NCBI RefSeq assembly: GCF_021155765.1
Contig: NC_060112.1
Coordinates: 1,054,001-1,118,000, forward strand
From: Diprion similis
Taxonomy: Eukaryota; Arthropoda; Insecta; Hymenoptera; Diprionidae
Direction: 5' to 3'
Length of the DNA stretch: 64,000 bases
The position numbers were made by a program, and so were the translations under genes. Shown piece after piece: positions 12,188-24,693 of the stretch. A model generated the notes under the pieces. The model was not told where the DNA came from. It was given only the letters and a program-made list of their open reading frames with translations, and did no database searches. Positions within the stretch are counted from its first letter, which is position 1. The number at the start of each line of letters is the position of its first letter.

Positions 12188-15034
12188 CTGGAACCAGAAG
12201 GGTGGGTAAACATTATTGTAAGTAATGCATATATTCTCTTAATGTGAAAGAGATGCTTATGGAAGTTGGGAGGAAAAAAAAAATGTGTCCACGTATATAA
12301 ACAATGGCTAGAGAATGATAAAAGATTTCCTTTTACTTTTAATTCAGGAATATTCACCGCATACAAACGGATTAATTATTACAGCACTGGAATGACGCTA
12401 CTCTCGTCTGGCAGGCGATGATGGGCCCGAAATTTGAGGTTATGTGCAACTTACGGAGAAACGTAAGGGAAAAAACAAAAAGACGTTGAAAGGAAGATAC
12501 CGAAAAGAAGGATGCTCGTATAGTATCAGTAATGAAAGTGGTTTAAAAGCAAAACGATAAACGGGGGTGGCAGGCAAATATGGAAAATATTCGCGGGAGC
12601 GCGGGTACGAGCATCGGTGCCCTTCGGGGAGTCTTGAAAACTTAAAAGGTTAAAAATAGACTCGGGACTCGGTGGTGAAAACGCGGGCGTGTGTAGTCCA
12701 AGCTAAGTCATATGTTGGTTGCCATGGCGTGCCCGGCTATCTCTCCAGCGTCTCCAGGGGCCAGACCCGATATGACGGTTTACAAAATTACGCACCCTTC
12801 TCCTAGCATCACTTCTACCGGAATCACTGCGCCTCTATCATTAACTGCGATTTACCGACTCTTTTTAACGTACGTTTATCCCGAGTGACTAGTAAAAATC
12901 TCTCTCTCCGGCGTAATTTGATCATAATTCGAAACTCTACGTACTTTTCCCTCTTTAACCGTTCTTTAACCTGCAAATCGGTAACGTTTCGACACCGTTT
13001 CACATTTCACGACTGAGATCGACATGTTTTTAGAGAAGCTGCTAAATATTGTTTCATGCCCGACTCAAATCGTGAGCGAGCAGTAGGAGGTAGGCGTCAT
13101 TTTGTTTTTTCAACTCCTTTGCAAGGCATCATTTTCGATCAACGTTCGGGGTGTTGTACAGCTGAAGAAATGTAAGAGAGAGGGAGAGAGAAAGAAAAGC
13201 AGAAGAACTTGACGTACGGAAATAAAACTGGTCTCGAAAAATCGGCGTGAAAAGTAACTTTGTATATTGAAAAAATGTACTCTCGTTCGCTACACGGTTG
13301 TGACTTAGATAACAGTGTTGTTGGCGATTCGAAGATAGACAAAAGGCTGAATAAAATAAAAACTCCGAGTTGCCTGCCAATAATCTAGTTGTAAACAACG
13401 AAACTCCAAGTTATTCTTTTAGCACTATTGTTACGCAATAATAAAGAGAAATACGTTACACATTTCACGTTGTTTCTCGCGTACAAACTGCAGGCTGCCT
13501 CTCCTCCCGGAGAGGAGGCCGGCCTCGTAATTTTCAACCACCTCCACTCGATTTTTCTTTAGAAAAGATGTAAAAAAAATTGAGGTAAAAACGATACTCC
13601 TACTTAAACACCCGATATTAAGTATCGTACCGAATTCCGATCAACGTTATCATCGTTTCCTTCAGTCACACGTTGTGAAACCGGTCACGAAAACCCAATA
13701 AAAACTTCATGAATGAAAGAAAAACAGTTTATTGGAACACAGAACGTGTAATATAAAACGAAAAATCGAATTAACAAAGAAACAACGATGCACTAAACAT
13801 ACGATCCCCACGTCTTGTGTGCTTTACGTATTCATACGCGGAACTTCGTACATGCGTATTCCAATTCAAACAAAAACTTTCACCTCCGGATATCATTTCA
13901 CTCCAACGATACACATTTGCTAATAAAGCCGATTAGTTAATATATCTTATAAATATCCTGGAAATTTATGGAGGAAAAGGTATTCTCAACAAGGGACATT
14001 GTCACCGCTACGGGGGTACTCGAAGAACTATTGGATTTTGTATGGCAAACAAGGAACCGACGGGTAGTGCACGGCAAGCGGAGTGGGGGGGGACCGGGGG
14101 AAGGGGGAAGAGGGGGGGCGAACTCTGCAGGGGCGTAATTCGAAGGCACTTCGCTTCCCTCGTTCCCCTGCCGACCGGTCGCCACCGGCTGCTGTGGAAG
14201 AGATTCATTCGTTCCAACCAACGAGAGGAATATCGTTTCGCGTTCCGAGTTCTGCGTATTTTTAACGGTGGGTACATCGGAGCAACAAAGCGTCAATGTC
14301 TTCTAAAAGTGATCCAACTGTGTAAGCGCGTGACGAATGAGCGGAGTGAAGAAGTTCGATGAAAATTTAGACAATTTCTAGGGATAACGCGGAAGAGTTT
14401 ATCAACGAGTTGAAAAAAAACATCACGGCACGATCGTTCGGATGGTAAATTTGTGTCGGCCTAATCGGAACACGGGACCTGAAAGGGATTTGTTGCCTCC
14501 CGTTTTTCACCTACGGACACGCCCCTGAAACTAGCAGCAACGACGGAGGCCGCCAAACGGCGCGCGCAGGTTAACGAAATACCGGAGCGACGGCCATCTT
14601 TATGCGGCCAACAGCTGTTCCCGGCAGCGAGCAAACTCCCCCCGGTTATCTGGGTCACGGGAAACTGCGCAACGCTCTCCGGATCTATCGGTAGGATGAC
14701 TTATTCGGGTAAAATAGAGGGTCTACTGTCATCGAGATTGTGAAAAATGTTAAATAAAATCTTCGAGGTTGCCAAATACAAGTCCCTGAATCCCGTAAGA
14801 ATTCGAAATTCGCAGCGATTTGTTCCAACTCGCGGAGCATATGCCGGCGCGTTTCATTGGCTCGCTTGAAAAGGACTCGACGCTCATTGGTTATGTGTTT
14901 CTCGACCCGGGAATGGACGGCAGGAGAAAACTCTCGGGCTGCTGCTGTCTGGTGGTCTGGCGGCAACGTAACAACGCCGTCGCCGTGATTCTATCCTCAT
15001 GTTCGAGACGCGGGCGAGCAAAGCGGGGCCGACA

Positions 15035-15066
<32 letters not shown>

Positions 15067-15088
15067 TGTATTATCGAGTATACGTAAT
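12188..15088. promoter_or_regulatory. Sin3A upstream region with GC-rich, promoter-like stretch
   Basis: A CTTCTGGTTCCAG acceptor on the minus strand (12200-12188) shows that the Sin3A start codon lies in the second transcribed exon, so the true promoter is further upstream. From about 14040 to 15060 the sequence becomes clearly richer in G+C and CpG than the AT-rich surroundings, consistent with a housekeeping promoter. It lies between Sin3A (minus) and the putative exon at 15089 (plus), so it may be bidirectional. Overlapping open frames at 13937-14362 on both strands are compositional artefacts. No TATA box is obvious. Confidence 0.4.
15031..15064. repeat. (ACG)n trinucleotide microsatellite
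   Basis: About 11 tandem ACG/GAC units immediately 5' of the putative exon at 15089, probably in its 5' leader or promoter. Confidence 0.9.
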
Positions 15089-15181
15089 ATGGAAGGTAAT
15101 TCGCGTCACCCCCTGACCAACCTATCAGAGGACATAATCGAACACATATGCTCGTCGTTGCTCACGTTTGGCAGCGAGGGT
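15089..15181 (+). CDS. Putative first coding exon, F-box-like N-terminus
   Basis: ATG opens a frame of 31 codons beginning MEGNSRHP and continuing LTNLSEDIIEHICSSLL, then a strong donor GTGAGT at 15182. The pattern L-x-x-L-x-x-[DE]-[IL]-[IL]-x-x-I resembles the start of an F-box (SKP1-binding helix), which would make the product a substrate receptor of an SCF ubiquitin ligase; this is inference from a short motif. It lies at the edge of the GC-rich block, head-to-head with Sin3A. Unspliced, the frame stops at 15235 after 48 residues. A phase-compatible open exon candidate occurs at 17253-17375, but I cannot complete a gene. It could also be a non-coding transcript or chance. Confidence 0.35.
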
Positions 15182-15235
15182 GTGAGTGAATTAATCAATC
15201 CAGGCACATTTGAGCTCTTTTCGGACCTCCGTTAA

Positions 15236-18200
15236 AGATATGCCAAAAACCACCGGCATCAAATCGTAAACAATGATATAATCTCTATGTACACATGTCA
15301 TAAATTTACACGTGCAAAGATTTTTGTATTTCTTACGTGATGCGTTCAATCTCTAAGCAATATATAATTCATATCCGATTGTCGTGTGGTAAACAAGAAT
15401 AGCAGAAGGAAGCGTAACAAAAATTTTATCTACAGCATAGGCGAAGGCTCGGAAAAAATTAAAAACCCCGGGCGGGTATTCTGGTCACAAAATATTCACC
15501 AGAACGTATGTACATGCACATTTGTATGTCCATACATTGAATTGAAAAAATAAATGAACGTGAGAATAAATACTATAATCTGCCTTGGTCTTTCTTGACG
15601 AGCGAAAACATATGCAATTCTCTGAAAAATAATTTGTCAAATCGAAATACAACACCAGCAACAGCACCAGCAGCAAAAACAACGTTCTGTCGATCGATTG
15701 GGTATTAAATAACACGAATGAAAATAACGAGAATAAATTATTGAGAGCGTATAACGTAAACATCACGGTATGTTTCACAGTTTGAAAAATATCTTGCAAT
15801 AAAGTAGAACCGCAGCTAGCAGCTAGCAGCAGTAAAGGATCAAGGTCAAAATTTAATCGCGATAAGCCGGATCTTCTTCACGTCGTATGGACATTCATTG
15901 ATCCATAGTGTAAATGTTTTTACGTTTTTCCCTCCCGATCGAACGGTATCGTATCCATCCTGAAACTAGCGTAGTACGCGATCAAAGAATACCAGCGCAA
16001 AACACAGTAGGAGGTCGTCTATTCGACATAAGTGAACGAGAAGGAGCACTCAACTAAACTCAACGATACGTCAGCTACTTCCCAAGTGTAACAAAAATTT
16101 TTGCGAAAAGTACACGAAGAAAACGTATACACATAGGTATATTTGTGTGTAGAGAGAGGCATCGGAACTAGGGTTCGTGCGATATCTTACGATACAACTG
16201 CAACCTTGCGCTCTCTCGCCTCCATATGGACAGCCCCATACGGACAACGTTCGGACAAGCGCCTACGACCGAACTGGGCGAGAGGGACAAAAATGGACGA
16301 AGCATCATCGTCAGGTTGGGGGTGCATCACGGTAGTTCTCTCTAACTGGCTGCCTGTCCCTCGTCCGAGCAAGGCAGGCCCGACGCCGCGCCGCCAACCA
16401 CCGCTTCCAACCAGGCTTGTTGTGTCACCTAGTCGACGCTGACGCCCGTCGCCACACCTCGAGCACGCCCTTTCGATTTTTACGTACATTTCGTGCAGCA
16501 GTCACACTATCGTCACCAAGGATTCCGTCGTTGTACCGGATATTTTGGTTATTCTCTCTTATTTCTTCGTTATTGTATCGTTCCGAGTACGGATGACGAG
16601 AGAGTGGGGAAAGAGAGAAAGAGAGAGGGTGGGGAGGGAGGGAGGGGGGGGGGGGGGGCTCGGTCCGCGCGTGGTAGTTATCTACCGCAAATATGCATGT
16701 AACCCGAGGTGTGTAAAAGCTGTATCATCGTCAGTTATTAGATATTGAGGTGGGGATGGAATACCGGGTGGGAGAGGTTGGTTTCGACAACTACTATTTT
16801 GCTGCTTTCTATCTGTGTAACGTATCAACAAGCCGAAGAAGGTGGAAAGAACAAGGAGAAATGAGAAAAAAGAAGAAGACGACGAAGAAGAAGAAGCCCC
16901 GAAGTCGGTCTTATTTTGGCCGCTAACGAAAAAATGTGACAACGCAGCCGCGTCGCGTCGTTGTGCGTCGCGCGAGTCCAGTCAGAGGCAGAAGCAGAGG
17001 CAGAGAGGCAGAGGTGAGCCTTCGACCGTGCGCGCGCGGCTCTCCCGATAATCAGAAATACAGCGTTGCCGCGAGCCCGCGTTCGTCGCATATATATACG
17101 TATGTTTCTATTGCTGCTCGAGAGCGAAATATCCCCCACCGCTGATCCTTTAGCCCCTCGCCGTTGCCAGGGCCGTACCCGGCGACGAAATATACGCGTG
17201 GCGTCGACTTTTTCATTTCATTTAATTTTATTGCGGGTCAATTTGTGTACAGGTCAAAATAAAAATGCCAGAAATTTTTACTCGTTTTACGTTCCAGAAG
17301 CTGCAGGGAAGGGCTGAAAGGATGCTCCCTAGTTTTTCGTGGATAGAAGAAAATATACGCCACTGGTCGAAAGATGTACGTAAAGCCGTACCGTATTGGC
17401 CCGGATTTGAGAGAGGAGTCCGCGGATTGGCGGCCGAATGATCAAGTCCACACACGCGGGATAAGGGACCCGAGCAGATATGTCACCAGCTTTAGCACTG
17501 GGTAACGTTTATCTTGGTATTACATATTCATACTCGTATTGCGAGTAAGTTTAAAAATTAGTCTCGGCATACCCACAAATTGGACGAAGTAAAATTTTCT
17601 AATTGAATTCATTGGATTTTCAAAGTTATTAGCAAAAGTTTAAAAGATACACAAAACGAGTATAAGCTGTGCGAGGTTACGTTCCATAAATTTCCTGTAT
17701 CGTAGTTTTGTATGGCATTCCATTATTTTTTTCGGAATTACTTTTTAAAAGTTTTTGCATTGAAGCTAGCAAATGACACAGCAAAGTATAGTGCGCTTAT
17801 CCGTAATGGATCTCCGTAAATCCACAACTTTTCTTTCGGGTTTCCCGCTTTGTCAAGAGCCTTCTTTTATCGCAGGCTTCAAAGTCGGAGGAAATCTTTG
17901 AACTGACGAACGTAAATATGTGACTAATCAAGCGCCATAACGGAACACAGTTAATTTGCAATTATTTCGTGAATAAATTGATGGCATCGGCGTATCGATA
18001 TTCCCAGCTACCACCGTTTGTGTATGGTAATTCGTCACAATTACACTGTAATTGATGTTCGTTCTACCAGAGGATCTGATTCACGTAAAAGTAAATACCT
18101 ATATCATACTTATGGATACATGACAACGTTTCTTCGTTTGTTCAATTACACATTTACAGATTCCAAATCCTGTCAACAATAAGCAGTAAATGCCTAGAAA

Positions 18201-21200
18201 TGGGCAGAAGTAAAAATTTCCTCGAAGAAAATACTCGCAACGTCGAAGAGTCCGTGTTCCCGCGCTTTGTACGGCCACACGATGCGGCAGTTGGTAAGGG
18301 ACATGGGAACGGAGAGAAAATTTTTAGTATCCACGGCCCTGAGGAGTCAGTCTTTTTAGTGGACAGAAAGCCGTTCTAAGGCACACGCATGAGAATATGA
18401 CAAAATAGTTCCTCCCCCACGCATCATACTCTCGTTCCGTATGAGGTCCTGCATCGAGTGTACGTACATACATACCCACGATCAATCTTCTAGTATCCTT
18501 CGACTCAAAGCTTTGGATTTTCTACCGCGAATTACTGTGACCGAGTGCGCACGCGCGTTTATGTGTCTGAAGCTGATTCAGGCTGCCGATGAACTACCTA
18601 CTTGGCCTGTCAAATCACGCGTACCTGTGTGCAATAGCAACAGCAGCAGCAGCAGTAGCTTTCTTCGTAGTTAGTGTTGTGCAAGTTCTCAATAAATATT
18701 CGTTGAATTTGATGTCGGAAAATTTCTCTTTCGGGAATTCGCATCGTTGGAATTTCAACGCGGTAATAAATGAATCGCGAATTATACATTGGAGTATAAT
18801 AACTGCTGGATAGACGGAAATGTGCGCACGTATATTTTCCCATTGTTTCCTCATGATTCTTCGCATTTTCCGCGCAAACACAACGACGACGACGATGTAC
18901 GCAGCACGAGACACGAGAGCCACCGCTATTATACGGCGGTGTGTGCACCGGAATCGATATTTGAAGCGTGCGTTCGGTTTCTGCGTGGCTGGTTGGTCGC
19001 TTCTCTCACATTCGCGCATCCCGCGGTCCTACGCGAAACGCGCGGGCGAGCCAAACGATGGGCACTAGCTCTGAACAAAAACGAAAATCGTACGAAGAAC
19101 AAATACGTTCGGGAATTAATTCGGTTCTCTACACACTTACACAGCTCATTCCGTACGTACGCAATGCGGATGTAATGCGTTGCAGTTACCGATGTTGATT
19201 ACAGGAGATTAATCATCGCACGCAGGCAGACAGCCGGCCGCAAGGATACAACATGATAAAGATAGTATCTATATGAAAAAACAACCGATATCAACATGAC
19301 AGTCCGTAGGACACACGTTTGTCATCGTCATTCAACTATTTTCACGCAAAATCACATCGTACAGATCATACTTTAGATACTTTTTCGTTAAATTTAAACG
19401 ACGAACCCTACATCCCGTACAAGAGTCGTGTTCCACTACGTTGCGATTGTTAAAACTCCGATAGGCGATGTTCCGTTCTGATTTTTCTGAAATATCTGTA
19501 ATCACCTGTCAAACTGTGGCGTTCGTACGCGTTAGTTACTCCCTCGAGTGAAACTATTTAACGACAGAATACGGCAAGAGGTAAATTTCGATTAGTAAAA
19601 TGGGTGAAAAATCCGGCGGATTTATTAATCGAACGGTTATATTTCGAACGAGACTCCCGCGGATCCGAATGTTTTCTTCTCTCCATAACGCGGCTGCGGC
19701 TGCGACGATGCCAAGCGTTCCCGCTACTGCACGCGAAGCTTACGAGTCTGTAGGTTCTCGGCTAGCTGGTCATACTATACGAATATGCCTTCTGCTTGCC
19801 TCTGGCTTAATCGTAAGAAAGTGGACAAACGGTAGGCCGTGATTTTCATACATCAACGAAAATATGCAAGTCGGTGCGGCGAGGAACGGGAATATCGAAA
19901 TGCAGACGGCGTACGATCCCCGAGGAAGTTTTTTAACTGGTAATTGAAGAATACGTTAGTTTTGCCATATGACGTAGTAACGCAACACGGGACATTATGT
20001 CACTCCGCCCGGCCCCCCAAACAATATTTCTGTCACGGCGGTGGTACGCGACACGCAGTTTTTTTTCATCTTCCCTCAGATTTGCCAGAATATTTTGTAC
20101 ATTCGATGCTCACGATTGCCTAGTTTTGTTGCGGCGTCAGTAAATTTTCAAGGGTGAATTGCATACGTGGGGGGAGGGGAGGTTCTCTTTTTTCAAATCA
20201 GTGACGATGACCACAATCTTACATACCTGACAGCCGCTTGAATTTCACTTTAATTTCAATCAGAGCGTATAAAACTGCACTTCCCGTTGACGTCGACACT
20301 TGGAAATATTCACCAATAAAATAGCGATTATTATTATTGTTCTTGTGTGATGAATCTTGACACATCTTACGGGTAAACTGGTCCGCTCATGCAGGTGACC
20401 GATTGAAGACTGTCGGGTCAGCCGCGAATACGGCCGAACTCAAACGAGCCCGGAGGGGTGATGGGCTTGTCCATCCGACAACACTTTGACGATTTATCAA
20501 ACGGATAAGCCGGGGCTGGTCTCGGACCGAGCCAGGATCACATTTTCACTGTTATTTCACCTAATAACCGCTGGAGTTTGACTCGCGTCAGCCGCGTCGT
20601 ACCTAAACTACGAATCGACTCTGCGGCGTCACTGACGATCACCCCCATTGCGCGAGCTAATGGACTCGTCCGTACTTGGCAACTGTTTTCCCTCGGCTCG
20701 AAGCTGCATTTTCATGCTGCTCGACGCCCGCGGCTCGCTCCGAGCTCGCTTCCGATTGGTCGACGAGTTCGAGCGACGTTTGCGCGCCAATTACAAAATC
20801 CGATATCTCCGACATACATGGCGTGGCTAACCTCTTCTTCCTTTCTAGCCAGCTTTCGTCTCTCAACTGACGATTAATACCGAGGACCAACTGTTGATGG
20901 TATAGCGATATTGCATTATTTTTTTTTCAAATTCATGATGAAATCGCTGCGAACCCCGTTCACCCGTAAATAAAACGTGCGTACGTGCGGCCACGCGTGT
21001 CGTTCCGTTACGCAAGACGATCGGATCTGATCTACTGAAAACGAAGTGCGCGCGAGCCTATTTTTTTTTCTTCCTCTCAACCGTGTATATGGGTATGGAT
21101 GTACCATTAAAAGTCGTCACTCGCGTTTTTGTTTTCTTTATCAGCGATTTCAAATCACTAAAAAATTTTATTACCGGTTAGAACATTATTTTGACCTACC

Positions 21201-22080
21201 GATTTTTATCAATATCGCTACTTATTCGACACCTACCGATCAATTCCATTTCTAGCACGCATTAAGTAATTACTGCGATTTAAATTTATTATATCTCGAT
21301 GCCGACGATTTCTATAAGTTGCCTCGTCTAGCTGGCACGATGATACAAAGTGAAACGTGACCGACCAGTCGCTACAAAAACACGCGTGCGCGCGGTGTTG
21401 GGGAGAATTTTCTTTCAAAAGTCGAACACCACTACGACCTGCAGCTAACTGACAAGTGGTAAAATATCGAACAAACATCTCAATCCCTGTAATATCCGCG
21501 TAAATTACTACAACCCAACACCCGATAGATGCACACCAAAGCCGAATGTGAAAGTTGAAAGCTGTGATCGTTCATCAACGGAGTATGTAAAATTTGTCGG
21601 TCTAAGTTTGACAACTGTAACAACAATGAAACTTTGATTAGATGTTTCATTTCCTTTCTTTTTCTGTCGCCACTCGACCTCTCGACACAGGAAACTATCG
21701 CTATTCATTGGACGGTAGTTGCGAGTCGGGCATTACTAGTCGACCAATCGGAATTGAGAGCGTGTAGCGAAGCGGCAACGGGCGATGAGATTACACGTGT
21801 CGTGCGTACGCGAGATGATCAAGGTAGTTTAAAGCAGGCTTCCTCTGCGGATTAGCCGCAGTTTAACGGGTAGGCTCTTCGCGTGAATTTGCCAGGTAAT
21901 TCGGGTTGCCCTGCTTCGATAGAATTTACAGGAAACTAGTTTGAATATAAATATCAAGATATACTAGCTGATACTAGGATTTATTCAAGGTTAACAGTGA
22001 AGGGGCCTGACCATCTCGTCTTGTCGCTTTGTGTACTTGTTGATATTGTTCTTAATATCATTATTTACTCTACTGTTGCA
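15236..22080. other. Region without a confirmed gene
   Basis: Alternating AT-rich and CpG-containing sequence. Includes a G homopolymer (16644-16658), (AAG)n-like purine tracts (16850-16895), and a possible exon at 17253-17375: acceptor GTGTACAG, open in phase 0, reading QKLQGRAERMLPSF then WIEENIRHWSKD, then donor GTACGT. GC-rich stretches near 18830-19080 and 20400-20860 produce many overlapping frames without domains. The last few hundred bases before 22081 probably hold the canopy-2 promoter and first non-coding exon. Confidence 0.5.
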
Positions 22081-22084
22081 GACG

Positions 22085-23192
22085 ATGATGTTCCTGACGA
22101 TAATAGCAGTACTGTGCCTAGGTATCGGAACTTTTACCCAGGGTCAGCAAATTGACAGCAAACAGTTAAAATGTTTAGGTAAGGAAAAAACTAAAATTTT
22201 TGTTCGAAAGGATAGAAATTAGTTTTCAATAACTGTTGTGAAAACATTGATCATCAGAAGAGTAGCTAAAACAATATCAACGGTCCTAGATGAGATCTTG
22301 ATCTATTAATAATTATTTGCCTATAGTTTGCAGAACTACCATAGATGAGCTGGAAGCGGAAATAGCTAAAATCGACCCATCGGTTTCCATTGATGTTGGT
22401 AACTACCGACTGGACGCAAATGGAAATGTAAAACAGAAGTCTGTACGTAAATATGTGGGCTCTTACCGTTTTTCCATGTGTCTCGATTTCATAAATTTGA
22501 TTGATCCGAGATGAGTAGAAGGATTATGGTAGCCTGGTATCGATAGAAATATAGCTAATTAGCTCAGCTGTCAACTGTCACCTATGATAACTGATACCAA
22601 ATTGATAAGATATCCTGATTATTACCTGTGATCTGAATTTTCTTTGCCTGATTATATTGCTGATACGCTTTGATTGATAAATTTTTTTATCCAATGTATT
22701 ATTTTTCAACAGATTCCTCTCGCCAGATCCGAGGTGCACATTTCTGACATGCTTGATAGTATATGCACCAAACTTGATGATTATGTCAGAGCTACATACA
22801 AATCAACAGGTCAACTCACGCTTCTCAGAATAATGGACCCTAGCGGAGGAATGAATCCTGACATCAGCAAAGTGGACATTGTTCAAGACGGAGATTTGAA
22901 CAAGAGCCTTAAGTTTTATGTAAGCAGAGAAGACTTATACTTTACTGTAACAAACTATCATCGGCCCAAGTTGTGTGTTTTACCTTGATTTAAACCTGTT
23001 TCGTTATTTCTTCTTCAGTGTGAAGGCATCGTTGATGAGTTTGAAGATGATATAGTCCAACTGTTCAGCAAGGGAACTAAGGACATCGATGTCAAGGTCT
23101 GTACAGATGTGGCAAACTTCTGCTCGGACACGGTATCTGATGATGATGAATTCACGGAGGATTACGATTTCTCAGAGAGGGATGAATTGTGA
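22085..23192 (+). CDS. CNPY2: Canopy-2 / seele-like ER saposin-fold protein
   Basis: Member of the canopy family (vertebrate CNPY2, Drosophila seele): ER-resident saposin-like proteins that help process or chaperone secreted and receptor proteins. Coding exons 22085-22178, 22327-22442, 22713-22919 and 23019-23192, phases matching at every GT-AG junction, 196 residues. A hydrophobic signal peptide (about 1-19) is followed by C30-x-x-C33 and DELEAEIAKIDPS, then IPLARSEVHISDMLD and CEGIVDEFEDDIVQLFS, matching CNPY2 closely as I recall it, an acidic tail, and C-terminal RDEL for ER retention. An acceptor at 22081 just before the tandem ATG pair implies an upstream non-coding exon; I chose the first ATG. 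Polyadenylation signal AATAAA at 23475. Confidence 0.93.
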
Positions 23193-24693
23193 TGAAAAAC
23201 GAGAAACGGACGTTGGTGAAGAAAGTTTATAGCAGTTTTATAAATTTTATAAATGTTAGACAAATTCGTTCTGCAGCTTCGTTTCCAACTGCGTAATTAT
23301 GTTTAACTCGGTTTTTTGAAAAATGTGAAGTTGTGAGAACTAGAAACGAGTCTCTTCTCTCAAAATTACTCACCATGTATTTACTAACTTGTTTTCGAGG
23401 TTAGCCACGAATTTCTATAGACTGTCTGCTTGAACTGATATTCGTACATGCATTTGCCTGCTGTTACAGCTGTAAATAAATCAGCTCCTCATGGCAACGA
23501 TTGTTGCCCTGGTGTAATTTCGCGCCAAACTATTATATACAATTGTATACAGCATCTCGTTGATACCTCAGTACGATATTTCAGTAGGCATTGAAGTTTT
23601 GTACGATAAAACGAATTTAGTTCACACGAATGAAATTTTTGTACTGTTGTTTTTATTTTTCGTAAAATAAATTCTTTATTTTCTGTTTTTCCTGTGCTTT
23701 GCGCAATTGTGTTGCGTGTCACCGTTAGCCCAGCTAATGTACAGTGAAAAATTTGTTGTGAAATTGTTGAATCTAATTAGAATCTTATACGCAGATTGTA
23801 TGCGATTCATGTATTTTTCTTGTGGAAAATTGGATGAAAATGTTGATTAATTATACGGTCATTATAACTCGATGAACAATTTTTTTTTTTTCTAATAATT
23901 GCGAAGCATATAGGCGATTCAGTATCGTGTCGCTTCAAGAACTTGAATATTATTAGCAATAAAACAAATGATCAAGAACATGTGTTTAAAACTATACAAA
24001 CTAATATATATCGATACTTTTGTAAGGGATTTTTTTTGTAATTTTTATGACACTAGTAGGATCCAAGTAAACTTTCTAAATCACACCTGTTGCTCGCAAT
24101 CAGTCACGTATCTACACTACCCAATACGCCTTACCGTAGGCAGCACACATTGCACTGCTGTTACGCCTTATTGAAGGCTATACGATATGCGTAACCTGTT
24201 GAACTGAGCACGGCGGCGGCTGGATAGTTTTTCAGATTGTGTATTTGCATTTTTTTGGAGTAGAGAAATCGGATTGTTTCAGGTCATTGGGTTACCCAGT
24301 GCCGTTCTAAGTATCGCAAAAATTGGCCTGTATCGGGAGAGAGGATCAAATCTGCATTTGATTCGTGAGAAGAAAATCGGCCGTTGAAAGTTTTAAAAAA
24401 TAAATAAAAGTGAAGGAGATGAAGCTGGCACAGTATTCGGGTGGAATTTCGGACCACTTCGTCCTCTCGTCGCTGAACTACAGTTACGTTCGCTGTTAGT
24501 CGGTGCACCGATTCCATCACCACCACGTACCTGCCCCTCCAGGTTGCTTGGATCCGTTTCTATCTACATATCCTATACCTTGTTTGCGGCTTCGTACAAC
24601 CTACTAAACAAATTTTTCTCCACAAGCTCGAGTGAAAGTCGACAGACAGTGCGGGGACTAGGTACGGTGTGAATACTAACAAGAGTGACAACA
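23193..24693. other. Intergenic spacer between canopy-2 and chitinase
   Basis: Holds the canopy-2 3' UTR (AATAAA at 23475; another AATAAA-containing stretch near 23665), AT-rich sequence, and, from about 24200, the probable promoter/5' UTR of the chitinase. No supported coding sequence. Confidence 0.6.

Noticed and set aside
13937-14362. Overlapping frames on both strands in the Sin3A upstream region
   Set aside because: Mirror-image frames in a CpG-rich, G-homopolymer stretch; Pro/Arg/Gly-rich translations typical of composition artefacts.
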